DNA of 64,000 bases from Thuidium tamariscinum (taxonomy: Eukaryota; Streptophyta; Bryopsida; Hypnales; Thuidiaceae), in assembly GCA_947034885.2 (NCBI GenBank), contig OX344751.2, forward strand, positions 20,894,001 to 20,958,000, written 5' to 3'. Every line of letters begins with the position of its first letter. Position 1 is the first letter of the stretch. A program made the position numbers and the translations under genes. This document shows, piece after piece, positions 11,228 through 23,958 of this stretch. The notes beneath the pieces were generated by a model. The model was not told the origin of the DNA. It ran no database searches and saw nothing but the letters and a program-made list of their open reading frames with translations.

Positions 11228-13746
11228 ATGGGGCGTAAGGAGGTTTCGGAGGCGGTGGTGAAGGTAGCGTGGGCGGCGCAACAAGAGACGGAGTTGAAGG
11301 CGCTTCTCGCTGCCGAGGTGCTGGAGAATGACAAGCTGCGCAAGAGTGTGGAGGCTTACAAGAAAGTGATCGAGGATCTGGAACTAGCCGATGATGATGG
11401 TGCCGCAGCAGTTGCCCTCAATTCCAATTCTGTAGAATCGGAATTATGCCAGGACCCTGGTACCCCTGATGTGAGCAGCACTAACACAAATTCCTTTCTG
11501 TTTTCTTATCCAAGTGCAACACAAATTAGGGTTTTCTCAGGAGAGCATTAGGAATATCAGAGTGCACGACTCAATTGCATGATTCGTTCCCTTCTATCCA
11601 TTTCAAGACCTGCACGGTTCCGAGTCCCAAATTCTCAACAAACTTACTTTTCCTCCACTTAGAGTCTTGAAGCCTCCTCTGAGAATCACCTCTTTCTGTT
11701 GAATGTAAGTCTCACAACTTTAAAAACGGGATTCTTGTCTTTCTTTCCATGTCAAGCCCCTGCGCAATTCTGAGCTCCAAATTCTTATCAGAAACACTTT
11801 CATTCCACGTACAGATTTGAAGCCTCGTTTGAGAATCACCTCTTATTGCAGAATCGCCTGTTATTGTAGTAAGTTACACAAGTCTCGACAATTGTTGTAT
11901 CATGATTGTCAAATGTGGCAAGATCTCTGGATACAATCATGCGGGGTTGAATGTGGTGGTACCAGATGTATGATCAACTGAGAGACAAGCTGTCGTCGTC
12001 TGAATTTCTTGAACAATTGGCGAGCAATGAGGGTGCAAAACCACTTGATTCTTCGGTGCTTAAAGTTGGAGGTATGGCCAATGATTACGGATCTCCATGC
12101 CGACTTTGACTTGCTTAGAATCATGATTATGACGATATTGAATACAAAAAGGGTGTCAGTTTGCAATTCAATGTGCAGGTACGTTTCCAAGCAGAAAGCA
12201 ATTCTTCAAACTAAGCTTACTTCGGAGTTTGGGAATGCTATTCTGAGATCGCCTTCTTCTACAGGGAGTCGTATTACATTGCAATGATGTTTCAAACTTT
12301 CTTCCTACTCCTAATCACCAATTCTTCTGGCGCACAAGGTAATGTGTTATGAGATTTGAGTGTTTGGAGGCAAGCTGTAATGCTCTCTTCGCCCAAGTGT
12401 CTCTTAGTAGTGGATTTCAATCTTTGAATAATGGATATTAAATGAGAATCAGGATGAATTCATTAGTGGCCAATCACTAAAAGAAACTTTGACCCAAATT
12501 GGTGATTAGTATGTTACCCAAATGATTAACAAAGAGGACTAACTATTATTTGCTCATTATTGAAAATCCAACATTATATACTTTTCATTCCCCACGTTCA
12601 AAATCTACTCTTCTTTACGTATGAATTCTGTTTAAGCCAATTTGTTGAAAACTGGAGGACCCTAAGGAAGCCATATCTCCCATTACAACTATTACTCCGT
12701 TTATATATGTTGATGTAGTGCAGATCAGGAGGCAGGAGCTTGGTTGTTTGTGTCGGATGACAAGATACCGGGAAAGGAAGAAAGAGATGGACTCGGAACA
12801 AGCGAAGGTTATGTGGTGATAACTCAGCAAGACATTGTGGATGGTGTAGCATGTTTCGTGGCCCGCTCTATTTCTTCTCTTCCCCAAAGCAAGGTCCGCA
12901 GTCGCAACATTTTACCCTCCGAATCCACAATAACCGCTACTAATTCTCACTTCTTTTATTAGCCAGAGCAGGATTGGTTAGCTTAGGAATGATCAGCACC
13001 CTAGAAAGTATGCTTGACCATTTTGCTGTGATGAATTACTCCGGGTGGTGTGATTTTGACACCAATTCTGGAACCTGCAGAGTATGAACCCAGATGAACT
13101 TCAACAAGGTAAACTCACTTCCCCTTGATTCCAATCATCCACACTGCCATATTACTGCTATTACCGTCTCAAATCATTGCGGGAAGTTTCCTCCTGAGAT
13201 AGTTTGATTAGTACCCTCATGTAATGTGCATTCGGGACAGCTATTGTATCGGCGTTTTCAGAGCTACAGAAGACAGGAAAATTGCGGAACCTGTGGAATT
13301 GTGCGCATTTGCTGTACGCTGCAACATCGTGGGGTTCCACTGCCCTAGGGTAAGCATCTTCACAAACTCCCTGTTTTCAAAGAGAAATACCGGTATCACT
13401 CGTGTCCTTTCAGCCACACATTTAATCAATTATGAAATTGGATAAGAAGGCTCGCCTGAACTAGAGTATTAAGGTCACGATTGCTGAACTTCACCACTTC
13501 AGATTAATTGATGTCAGTTGCGGAAGCAGTTAATTTATTAAGATGAGTCAATCGATGACTTGCTTGAATGTATTGACTGGTATTGGCGACGACTTTGATA
13601 TCATACGTACCAACTAAGTTAAGTGTTCTAACTGAACAATAAAATCTCCTGAATGCACTAGGTTGTACAGAAATCCAGTGATTAGGCGAGCGGCATGGAT
13701 GGCAGTATATACTTCCTGTTCCATCACTCTGCGTCTCTTCCCATAA
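11228..13746 (+). CDS. conserved-looking plant protein of unknown function, eight exons
   Basis: I do not recognise this family by name. The exons are 11228-11470, 11966-12064, 12119-12178, 12265-12338, 12719-12893, 13081-13108, 13262-13349 and 13662-13746. All phases agree and the frame is open for 283 residues. The N terminus (about residues 10-52) is an amphipathic Ala/Glu/Leu helix likely to form a coiled coil, followed by an acidic linker. A middle region contains HQFFWRTS and GAWLFVSDDKIPG, then EGYVVITQQDIVDGVACFVA. The C terminus (ELQKTGKLRNLWNCAHLLYA, then LYRNPVIRRAAW) looks like two helices with hydrophobic faces, possibly membrane-associated. The donor of exon 2 (AAA|GTTGGA) is weak; a better-looking GTATGG lies seven bases on but breaks the phase. 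It faces away from RPC4 and converges on the V-ATPase gene. Confidence 0.75.
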
Positions 13747-14172
13747 TTGCAAATACAAGGACTCTTTGGTTCCAACATTTTGCAGCAAAGGCGCCCTCGG
13801 TTACCCCGGTAACAGAACAAAGATATGAACCACAGCGTGCTTGTGAGGTCAAAACTCATCCACCAAGCCTTAAGCGAAGAATAAGACCGTAAATCAAGGG
13901 CAGAAAACCCAGTCAACACAAGTTGCAGTCAAGAAGACGATAAAAACATGGACAAATTAAAATTGTAACATTTGTTTCTTGATTCTACGTACAAAAGAAT
14001 AACCTACAATGCTTACGGCCATAACCGTGAAGGTCATGCAGAACTAGTGCTCCAGCTGATTTACTCTTACCAATAATCTCACAGATTCAGGTTATCCCCT
14101 TTTCTGAAGAATCCCTAGCAGTAGGTACAGGGAGTTTATAAGATATAAGATAAAGCCAAATCGGATGCTAAC

Positions 14173-15362
14173 CTAGTCAGCTCGCGATTGTCCAGCACGG
14201 GACGACAAGATGATGCCCACAATCAGTCCATACAACGCAAGCGCCTCAGCGAAAATCAGAATCAGAATCATGCCCACGAAAAGCTTAGGCTGCTGGGCAT
14301 TCGCTCTGCATAAACAGACACACATCATCAAATCGAACACAACTAGCACAATATCGTTACAAACTAACACAGGCCTGAAGTATGCTACAGAACAAACATC
14401 AACTCATTGAAAATAAATTCTGGTTTCTAACTTGGAGAGGCAGCAGATCACACACGAAACATGTTAGCACAACTGACAGCTATACATCAGAGGCTGAATT
14501 GATACCTGACACCGGCATCTCCAACAATGCCAATGGCCATGCCTGCAGACAGACCGGCCAAACCGCAAGACAAACCAGACGAAAGATGCGCGTAACCGTC
14601 AAACACGTAGTAGGGCTTCGACTTCGGGTTTATTCCAGTGCTGATAATCACAGCGATAATCAATCCGTAGATACCCAACACTCCTGCCATGACCACTGGC
14701 ACGATGGACTTCATCACCAGCTCGGGCCTCATGACGCCCATGGATGCCACTCCCACTCCACTCTTGGCTGTCCCATAGGCAGCGCCCATGCCTGCACACA
14801 GAGACGTTTGCCAGTAAATAGACGGGGAAAACACACACGAAACTGATAGACATACTCTGGCAAACGTTAGGTTTAACACTTGATTAGCAAGCAGGATCTA
14901 AATCTTTCTCAAAAGAAAATCATCCACTATTCTGAAGGCAGGATTTTCTTAAATTGAGTTCCAATCTGTCGTTGTATGCAAATACAAAGTAGCTATCCTG
15001 TACCAACAATACTCCGTGCAGTTCCAAGCTTGACCACCACGGCATCCGGTTACCGAACTACAACCTTTCTCGACATATTAAAATCACCTCTACAACGTGT
15101 CGGAGAACTTCATTACCCAAACTCACAAGATATTCAAGAGTCTTGTAATCTAGACCATTGCAAAACTCCCGACCCAAACCCTAAATGAACAATTCCGGGT
15201 CATTTCCGAAATCCACACCACCTCAATCGGCTCCAACTACCAATACTAGAAAGGAAAGGGGTTTCGACGATTCATACACGAGAACACGAGAGCAGCAGCG
15301 GCTCCGATGAAGCCAAAGAACGGAGCGACCTCGTCGCCATTAAACACCGCGGATGTGGCCAT
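14173..15362 (-). CDS. VHA-c: V-type proton ATPase 16-kDa proteolipid subunit c, three exons
   Basis: Subunit c forms the membrane rotor ring of the vacuolar and endomembrane H+-ATPase and carries protons across the membrane. The exons are 15278-15362, 14506-14791 and 14173-14305, joined at GT-AG with matching phases; the product is 167 residues, the normal length. It has the duplicated two-hairpin, four-helix layout: an Ala-rich helix 1 after [44 protein letters not shown], and helix 4 with the proton-binding glutamate in [11 protein letters not shown] (about residue 144). The C terminus is GQSRAD, as in other plants. The sequence is nearly identical to angiosperm homologues. Its AT-rich upstream region shows no other gene. 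A degenerate second copy lies about 1 kb upstream. Confidence 0.97.
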
Positions 15363-15399
15363 GATGGCAACGCGCTATTCCTGACAGCAAAACCAAAAC

Positions 15400-16470
15400 G
15401 AGAAATTTATGGGACTGCTGCGAGTGCGGCAACGGTAAGAGGATTCGAAACTCGAAGTGAAGCTTGCGCTCCGGAGAACAGATTCACAGGAAATAACTTA
15501 GCTGTGAAGAGGAAAGCTTGCAAGTGTGTGCAACGCCAAAGCTCGAGTGAAGTCCGCAAGTGCTGTCCCTATCACCGTACCCTACCTATCACCACGCACA
15601 CTGCACTGATTTGTCCTAATAGTGAGGGGGATTTTAGAGTCACCTGCCGGAGAAAATTAGTGTCACCACAAAAATTTTATGCTTGTGGAAATTGATACAA
15701 TAGAGAATTATTTCAATATACATTAATTAAAAATAGTGTGATTTTGGTAAAGTAGTGTTGCACATAATTAAGGAAAAATTCAAAATAGAGAATTCAACCT
15801 TCACTATAATGAAAGTTTGAGTTTTGAGGGTTGTATACAAAGGATTATTTTTCCATTACCAATCTAAAATAGAGTCAACCTCTTCTAATGAACACGTCAT
15901 AGCATATGAGTATGATTCATATTAAATTGTCATTTGTTTTGGATTGGTTGAATCTTGTTGGCAATTGAAATATGAATTATTTTTTATTCTCTTAGCTTAT
16001 AAGTATATAAGTATACTTGCCTTTTGGTTGCCAATGCTGTGTTATAAACAAGTACAAAATTACAAATATGTACAAATGTTGTGTTGATCATAAACTCAGT
16101 TCATTTATTTGAGGATTGTTCTTCATGATAGGCGTAGAAGTAGAAATAGGGTTGAAGGCAAAGCACAAATGATTTAAATGAAAGTGTATTGTATACAAAT
16201 TTTAGTCAACCTCAAGCTGCAATTGCTCAATTGAACATCAAGTGTGTTTGTGTATTCAAGATTGAATCACTTGCATTAATTCAAATGTATAATTATAATA
16301 TTACCAACGCTCTTTGCACTAATCACAATCTATAAAGCTCTATGCATTGTCTGATTCTTGCAGGAAACAAGTCTACAAATAGGCTCATTGCACTCCTATT
16401 TCAGGGCCATTTCTTGAAAGTATTGGACAAGCTTATTATTTCTATCACGAAGATGAAACTTTGGCTTATG
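15400..16470. other. upstream region of the V-ATPase gene, no gene seen
   Basis: The 15.4-15.7 kb part is of mixed composition and probably contains the promoter and 5' leader of the V-ATPase gene. The rest is AT-rich with no coding signal. Confidence 0.5.
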
Positions 16471-16474
16471 GCTT

Positions 16475-17070
16475 TGTCAACTCTAAACTATCGAATACAT
16501 GAAGACATAATGATGCATATAATCAGTCTATATAACACAAGAGCCGCAACAAAAATGAAGATTGACAGAATCATGCCCATAAAAATCTTAATTGGACTAT
16601 TTGGCATTCACCATGTACAGATACACAACATCAAATTAGAAATATAGTAAACCATTATGCACAAGCTTAAAATATAATGTAGAACAACAATACCCAATGA
16701 AAACAAATTCTAGGTTTTCAAGTAGGAGAGGAAGCATTTCACACATGAAACGTATTATTATAATAACCAACTATACATCATAGGTTAAATTGGGACCTGA
16801 CCCTAGCATTGCCAACAATGCCAATGGCCATGCCTACAAATAAGACCAACCAAACTACATTTAAGACAAAACAAATGAAAAAATGTAGGTAGTTGTCAAA
16901 TATGGAATAGGGCTTCGATTTTGGATTGATTCTAGTACTAATCGATGGTCACAATAGTAATTAGTTTGTAGATGCCCCAACACTCCCATCATAACAACTA
17001 GCATGATGGACTTCATCTTCAGTTCTAGCTGCATGACATCCACAATGAATGTCACTATGATAAATTTTGG
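16475..17070 (-). pseudogene. decayed duplicate of the V-ATPase subunit c gene
   Basis: The segment aligns along its length with 14173-14790: the exon 3 equivalent at about 16475-16615, the intron at about 16616-16795, and most of the exon 2 equivalent at about 16796-17070. Because the intron is also recognisably shared, this arose by DNA duplication and not from a spliced mRNA. The reading frame is destroyed by many substitutions and small indels. Most differences are C-to-T or G-to-A changes, so the copy is much richer in AT than the parent. It lies in the same orientation, about 1.1 kb upstream of the parent start. Confidence 0.85.
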
Positions 17071-17099
17071 TGGTAAAGGAGTCCACGTAAGGGAAGAAA

Positions 17100-17930
17100 T
17101 CCATTACAAAAATGTTGTTGTAGACAAGAAAGATAGAAAATAGTGGATTTTTTCAGTGGTTAAGGACAAAAATTAATATTTGTACAATCTTACCATATTG
17201 TAAGGAATTGGTATATTTCACCTTCATATGGCATGCAACATACTTTTACCACCCTAGAATACAATATAAGCCCTCAAACCGTCATTGAAGACTCATTAGT
17301 TAGTTTTTTCGATCCCTACAAAATTACACATATAAATATATATAAATTTTTTTTAAAAGAGTGTAGAACTAAAATAGGCATTTACATGCCAATATAGTAT
17401 TTAGTCTAGAATAGTATTTATATGTGGTCATAGTCATAGCTTCAAAAACATTTTAAATAGGTTAGAAGCCAAGAATTAGAGTGAAAGATAGGAAAAGTGG
17501 ATAATAAGCCCTACATGCGGCTAAACCTAGCTATTTGGTCCATGAAAGGCCTAAGTAGAATCTAGGATAGGGATTGATGGAGAGATTTCAATTTCTCCGA
17601 AGTATCAACGAAGTACGGAATCTCGATTGTTAGTATGTAGATGTTTTCTACACAAGATAAGCCAATGGAAGATATCTAGTCACTTAATCCAGTGGTCCGA
17701 GAGTAGAAGTGCACAAGAGTCTAATGGTAGGATCAATCCCCGAAGATTCTTCAAATTATCGGATTCAATTGAAGGGACCATAATTTATATCCTTCTTTTT
17801 CAAAGATGTAGGTCGATGATTTGGACCTACCTTTAATTTATAGGAGGTCTCCCAAAAAAGTCTCAAAATTTTTTAATAGTCGAAAGATGCCTTTCTAGAT
17901 AGTTAACTATAGATTTCTTGGATGAAAATT
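17100..17930. other. AT-rich region, no gene seen
   Basis: No convincing coding frame or RNA gene is visible. The part after about 17550 may be the decayed leading section of the repeat that is clear from 17940 on. Confidence 0.4.
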
Positions 17931-17939
17931 TCTAAAAAA

Positions 17940-18350
17940 TTCTTGAGGTATGGTAAAATGTCACTAAAAATTAGGATATGTTGCTTTATGTTAATAAAGC
18001 AGCCTTATTGGTTTCAAGACATTCTAATAGTTAGAAGGACCTGAACCAACAAGATTCTTTGACAACTAGCGCATTAAAAAGCTACGATGGGATTGACTAG
18101 CATATCCAGAGTATTCAAAGACAAATTGGGACCAATATTAGTTTTTTTTTATCCCCTTATATCTACTTTAGAGCCTAGCAAAGTTATTTTTGGCTAAAAA
18201 ATCAAATTCCAAAAGTTGGATTTTTAACCCTACTTGGCATCCAACCTCACTAGGTTTCATTGAGGTTTTGGACATAGATAAAGAGGAAGCATTTTTCTAT
18301 TCCAAAAAAATGTCGTTCTAGACCCAATGGAAAAATTCGTTTGCAATTTG
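17940..18350 (+). repeat. diverged copy of the LTR-like repeat at 58.5-60.6 kb
   Basis: Starting at GGTAAAATGTCACTAAAAA this stretch aligns with 59228 onwards. Shared blocks in the same order are a TTAATAA...GC segment, AAGACATTC, GGGATTGACTAGCATATC against GCGGATTGACCAGCGTATC, AAAAGTTGGATTTTTAA, and a GCAATTTGGAG-like block. It is AT-shifted compared with the 59-kb copy, as expected for an older or methylated repeat. No coding frame remains. Confidence 0.6.
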
Positions 18351-18699
18351 GAGTCATTCTCCAAAAGTTACAAAAATAAGCTAGTATATGCGGTGGACAT
18401 TTGGGTTTGGGGGTCCGAAGATGGACAAAAAGTGGACCCCATAGAAATTTCTTGGATTGTATTTCCCAACAACATTATACTATTCGAGGGAACTTATATG
18501 GTTTTCTTTGGCTATTTTAACACCATCATCCCATCAAGCTGTACAAGAATCTAAAATTATTCATAAAAGAATCGCGCTACAAGCACCTTCTAGCCAAAAA
18601 ACTCCAATAGAATTTTACTGCCAATGGTACGACACATCAACTTTTTTTTCATCCATGTCCTTTCTTCCTACCTATATAATGTGAAATGCTATCACCATT

Positions 18700-21600
18700 C
18701 GGAAACAATCGTTTTCAAAAGATGCTTTTTCCATCCAAGGGTCCACCTTCCTTCCGCTCATGTGAACTGTGAAGTACCTTTTAGATTTAGGTGAGGTTCA
18801 TATTTAACCAAGTGTCTAAATTTTAATTTCAGATTTAAGTTTTCTAATTAGAAAATAAAGGGCGGAGGAGAGCTATGCTCATGTTTAAAAGGACGCTCAT
18901 TTTTCCTTCAAACTCTCTCTCTTTATTTATACGTATATTGTATGGAACCATTGGCTCCAATTTACGTTAGAACTCTTGACATTTTAGGCCAAGAGACCTT
19001 TGATGGTCTCTTGGATTTTTTTTATAACTCTGTGTTGTATGTTTCTACCCTTGGAGGTATAAAAACCCTTTTTAGGTGCAATTTGGTGAGTCTCTTGGTG
19101 TTCAAGAATTGAAAAGTGAATGACTTGAGTAGATTTACATTAAAAGTGAGTGACTTGAATGGATCTACATTGAAGGTGATGACTTTAGAATAATATACTA
19201 ATCCTAAAGTGTCTCTCCTATGTCCTTGCAATGCCATTTGGGAGCCTCTAGTTTGTGAGGGTGATTTATGAATGATCAGTTTAAGATAGTTGTCACGTAT
19301 TCATTTAGCATCATCTCTTCTTCCTCCTTTTTTTATTAGGAAATTTTGGATGAGTTCTATAGAGAAGTTATTGGCGGTCATGATGTATCTCTTCCTTGCT
19401 AAACTTTTGAACAAATGCTTCATAATGTGGCGACCTTGCTAGCTTTTGCCTTTTCTACTTATGGAAGGAAAATCAAGCAGTTGCACACTTGTATATAGTC
19501 TATGTCCTCATCATTTGATGTATCTGCATCATTGTTGGGATTCCCAAAATTCCCGCAATAAATTTGGAAGTTGCACACATACTTCAAAAGGACATTGGTT
19601 GCGACACAGACCTTCAAATCAAAATACATAGATTTTTTTGAAAAGTAATAGCAAATGGGAGAGTATTTTCCCTTATACATTACCATACTTTCATCCACAA
19701 TGAGTTACTAATTTGGAGTCCACATCTATTTAAACCGCTTACACATTTGGTCTACTAACCACCTCACTTTATAAAATTTATTATAAGTTTAATTTTTGCA
19801 GTCTTATACATGTGCGGATGTGATGGCCACATGAAGGCAACAGGTAATTCTTTCAAATTTGTCCCGCCTCAAGATGTCAAATTTAACAAGACAATGAAAA
19901 AGTTCTTCATCTCGAGATCAATATATTTTCATATTGGGGACTTTCGTCATGTTCATGTGTGGGCAATTCTAACTCCATTTTTGAGCTAGAATCCAACACA
20001 CGAGATTTGATGGCAATTTGAAGTAGTAAATTCTAGATTGATCAAAGTAAACACCTTCCAAACAATAGACACTCAAATGAAGTAATCAGTTCCTACAAAA
20101 GTCTAAAAAATAACTAAATAGTGGAAAAATTGGTCTAATTTATTGGTTAATGGTTAGCTAGTTGAATGTTAAGGTTTATGGATTTTACTCAAAATTTTAT
20201 CTAATTCAATCCCTAGATCTTGTTTTAAGGTTTCTAAAATGGTAAAGCAAGTTAATTTTAAAAATTTCTTTCAAAAGTTATGAAAGGATGAAAAATAGCC
20301 CCTAATAAGCCTTTAAAACTTCATCTATTGATTACAAATAGAAAATTAGGTTGATTTTGTTACAAATTTTAATCCTGACTTTCTAATGTCTTCTAGTTCT
20401 AAATTTAATTTAATTGTTTATTTTGGATTAATTTGGAGGAAGTTCATCCAAATGGATTCTAAACTTCGTCCATTGATATTTCACTAAAAAATTAATGATT
20501 TTTAAAATGGAAAATAGTTTTAAAATACTATTTAGATTTTCTAAGAGATTCCCAAATGAAATTTCCTTTAAATATTTCTCCAAAATTCTTAGTTAAAAGA
20601 ATGTTTAATCTTGTATAATAGTGGATTTTGATCTAAACTATTATTTTTAGGATTTTTTGAGGTTTTCAAACAAAAAAAAGAGATTATCTTTCAAACATAG
20701 TAAAAGTGAAAATTTTAATTTTTTTAAGAAAAGTTATTAATGGATGAAGTTTTGGTCAAAGTTAGCGGAATAACTTTCATTTACAAATCACTTTTAATCT
20801 AATGAGCGATTTCAAGTTCTAAATCCTTAACCCCTATTATGTTTTTAAGATTTCCCTATTCTAATCTAAATGTTGTTTAAAAGGTTAATTTTAAATGAAA
20901 ATTGCTAATCTAAAATCAAATGGAACTAGAAATAAAAAAGTTTTTCAAATCATATCTTGCCCATGAAGGACTCCATAGTATTGTCATTGGAAAACATCAT
21001 GCTCATCCGCTCCCCATAGATTTTGCCTTCCATTTGGCTAAACCATTACAACCTTGAATTAATTCATAGTTTTTTGAAGTATTTGTTGTTGGTTTATTGT
21101 TTTTTCTTTAATTTCCTACCTAATTTGTTATAGAATTTTTATTTCTTTTGGTTGATTTTGGATAATCTTTAATTAATTAAGAATTATTTCAATATTCAAA
21201 ACAATTATATCTTATAGATTCTAATTAATTTTTAATTTCTCCAATTAATTTGAAAGTATTAGTTGGTTATTTGTTTGATCTCTTTGTCTTATTGAGCTGA
21301 ATAAAACAAAATCATACTACAATCCAAATTCACTAAATTTCCTTAAAAATATATTGACTAACTAACCAATGAAGTTTCATGTCTTCAAGAAGTTTCTAGA
21401 CTTGCTACTTGTTGATCTATCATTTTTTGGATGATCGAAGATGTTGTTATTCATGATATAGCTGGCCTCAATGCTCAAGTCATTCAAGCATTTCCAGAAC
21501 ACTTCTGTAGCCAACATCCTGCCAAGTGCCAACCTCATGAAAGCCAACCAATGATGGCTACAATGTCACTAATTCAAACTTTTAAAGAGCCAAAGTTTGA

Positions 21601-21980
21601 CACTTCATTCTCTTGTAGTCAAAGCCGATTGAACAAAAGGAAGTGCCATTCTCCAAAAGCCAAACCAAATCGAGGCAAAAAGAAGAAGCAAATGGGTGCA
21701 ATATTTGTACCCTCTATTACTTAAATAATTTAACCACCTTCGTAAATCAGGTGTTAAATTTTTCTCTCACCTATTTTGCGAATCGGCCCTTTTCATTCTT
21801 GTAGCTCATGAGTCTATTATCACAACTTATTCTATTGATCCCAAAGACAATGTTTAGTTGATCAACAAAATCACAATAAATTGGATCAATCAGTTCTTGG
21901 ATAATTACAATATAATTCTTCTATTCCAATGTGGTCATTTGACTTGTAGACTTAAAAAAGAACTTCAAATCAAAATACAA
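18700..21980. other. gene-poor AT-rich region
   Basis: Only short frames occur. The one at 21431-21724 gives a Cys/His/Lys-rich peptide that I do not recognise; because it leads into the pogo-like remnant it may be the ruined 5' part of that transposon. Nothing else is supported between 18.7 and 21.4 kb. Confidence 0.4.
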
Positions 21981-22029
21981 ACTACCTACCACTTGGAGGT
22001 CTTGTAAAGAAAATTTTCATCTAGGGAAT

Positions 22030-22870
22030 TTGATAGAAATCTCATAGAAAACCTAGATGAAATGCATATCGTTATTAATCTTGACAATGATCGAACTTTA
22101 GGGTTTGGAGGAGATACAACTATCAAATACGTTGAAGATGTTTTGAATTGCGACTCTATAACCTTTGTAGTTTGCATTTGAAGAGGCCATTGTGCCACAA
22201 TAGAAGCTCCTATACTCATTTTTAAAAATTGAAATTAGGAGCTATCCTATACGAGGTTTGATTGATAATATTCCTAAGGTTTCTTATAAAATGAGCCTTA
22301 AAGGTCAGATGGACCAAACCATCTTTATTGAATATTTTTAGAAACTTCAAACATATCAAGTTAATCTTTATCAACATATGAAGATCATATAGATTGATAA
22401 TTGTACCAACTATATTATGACCCCTAGATTGGTTGTTGTTTTAGTTGTTAAAAACACAATTTTCAAATTTCTGCCTCCATGTTTCACTCACCTTTGTCAA
22501 TTAACAAATACATTCCTTATTTCAAAAATTAAAGATGCATGAATAAGACAATGGGAAGCCAAAAAATTAAGTGAATACATCAAAATGATTGGCAAAATGC
22601 ATCTTGGGCAGATGAACAATAGTTAGGAAAATTGACAAATCTTGAGAAACGTTTTTTTCATCAATTGGTTGTTGATAGGTTAGAAAATATGAATCAAGAA
22701 GCGGATGATGAGAACATATCCTATACTAGAAAAGTAGTATTTTGTTGTGGCTTGGCATTAAGACTTAATGAATTTTGGAGTAAAGGACAATTGTTTTCAC
22801 ATCTCCAAGAGATAATTACAAAACATTTGCAAGACTTCCAAGGGCAAGAACTACTCAATTTCAATAAAAC
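22030..22870 (+). pseudogene. decayed pogo-type (DDE_1) transposase
   Basis: Translation across several frames gives the order of motifs of DDE_1 transposases of the pogo/Tigger group: NLDEMHIVINLDNDRTLGF with the first catalytic Asp, then IKYVEDV, VVCI followed by a stop and RGHCATIEAPILIFKN, PIRGLIDNIPKVSYKMSLKG, IDNCTNY at the second Asp position, FKFLPPCFTHLCQ, and SKIKDA followed by a stop and RQWEAKK. A C-terminal helical part continues in 22632-22860. Stops at about 22178, 22208 and 22541 and frame changes show it is dead. DDE_1 enzymes cut and paste DNA at TA target sites. No terminal repeats are recognisable. Confidence 0.75.
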
Positions 22871-22984
22871 AATTAAATTTAAAATTTTGATATTTTACTA
22901 TTTTTTTACTTTAATTTTTTACCTATGTTTAGGATTATTATGTTATATTTCTAGTTGTTTCTACATTTAGCAACTTATATATAT

Positions 22985-23118
22985 ACTATAAAAAATTTCA
23001 ACATTTCAACATTTCATTGTCTATTTCAACAATTTAGCATTTTATTATTTATTTCAGCATTTCAGCATCTCATTGCTTATTTCAACATTTAAGCATTTCA
23101 TTATCTATTTCAGCAATG
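22985..23118. repeat. short tandem repeat of ATTTCAACATTTCA-like units
   Basis: Variants of ATTTCARCATTT(C/A)ATTRTCTATTTCARCA repeat four to five times with a period near 28 bases. The array sits directly outside the GTGAGC-rich end of the outer MULE. Confidence 0.6.
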
Positions 23119-23127
23119 ACTCTAAAT

Positions 23128-23180
23128 TGTGAGCCTAAAAGCGTGAGCCTGAAAGCTGTGAGCGTACATTATGCGAGCCC
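23128..23180. repeat. GTGAGC-rich left terminal repeat of the outer MULE
   Basis: The hexamer GTGAGC occurs three times at about 23129, 23143 and 23158, followed by GCGAGCCC at 23173. The ends of the inner MULE at 31129-31187 and 46441-46496 are built from the same hexamer and its variants. The units are spaced more widely here. The position, about 0.8 kb beyond the transposase stop, parallels the inner copy (about 0.64 kb). Confidence 0.5.
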
Positions 23181-23958
23181 AGATATTTAATTGAAGTAAA
23201 TTGTAATTTTTTTCAATATTCCAAAAAAAATTCAATGGACTTCTGATTTAAGGTGACCCGAGTAGTATACATGTACCCCTAGTTCACTGGTTTAGGGTGT
23301 GACAGAGACCTTATAACCGTGGACCTAAAACCGTGGACTTTGAACTATGGGTTTAGGGTTTAGGATATACTACTTCATGTACACCTTTTACTTAAGACTT
23401 TTTCCTATGATTTAGAATTGAAGACGAAGAATGTGGGGCGATTGCAATGTCAAACAGTACGTTGATTGAATATTGGACTGGATTTAAAAAAGCTCCCAAG
23501 CACTGTTTTTGCTCCTATGAAAGAGTGACCCTCGATTTCAGGTTGATGGCCTCAGTAACTAATCATAAATTGTTGGATTCGTGTGGTATAAAATACGGAG
23601 AATAGGAGATTGACATATATTGGCTTAGGGTTCTTGAGCAACTTGAAAGCAAGTACATAATTGATAGAGTAATCTGTGGTTCAAAACAATTCATTATAAA
23701 TTTATCATACAATCTGAGGTCAAGGATTAGGGTTAGGAGGTTACAACAAAATGGCATAAGAGTTTTAGAAAAACAAGGGTAGTTAATGCAAAAAAAGATA
23801 TATTTCTTGAAGATTGAGTACAAATGAAGGCCTACAAAGACTTCATGAGGGACAAATAGTCATCCTCAATAGGTGTAGCGGGTGCTACATACAATCATGG
23901 ATGGCGTAGAGTTATCTAATAATCCAGTATAAATGTGTTGAATGCTAGTACTACTAAA

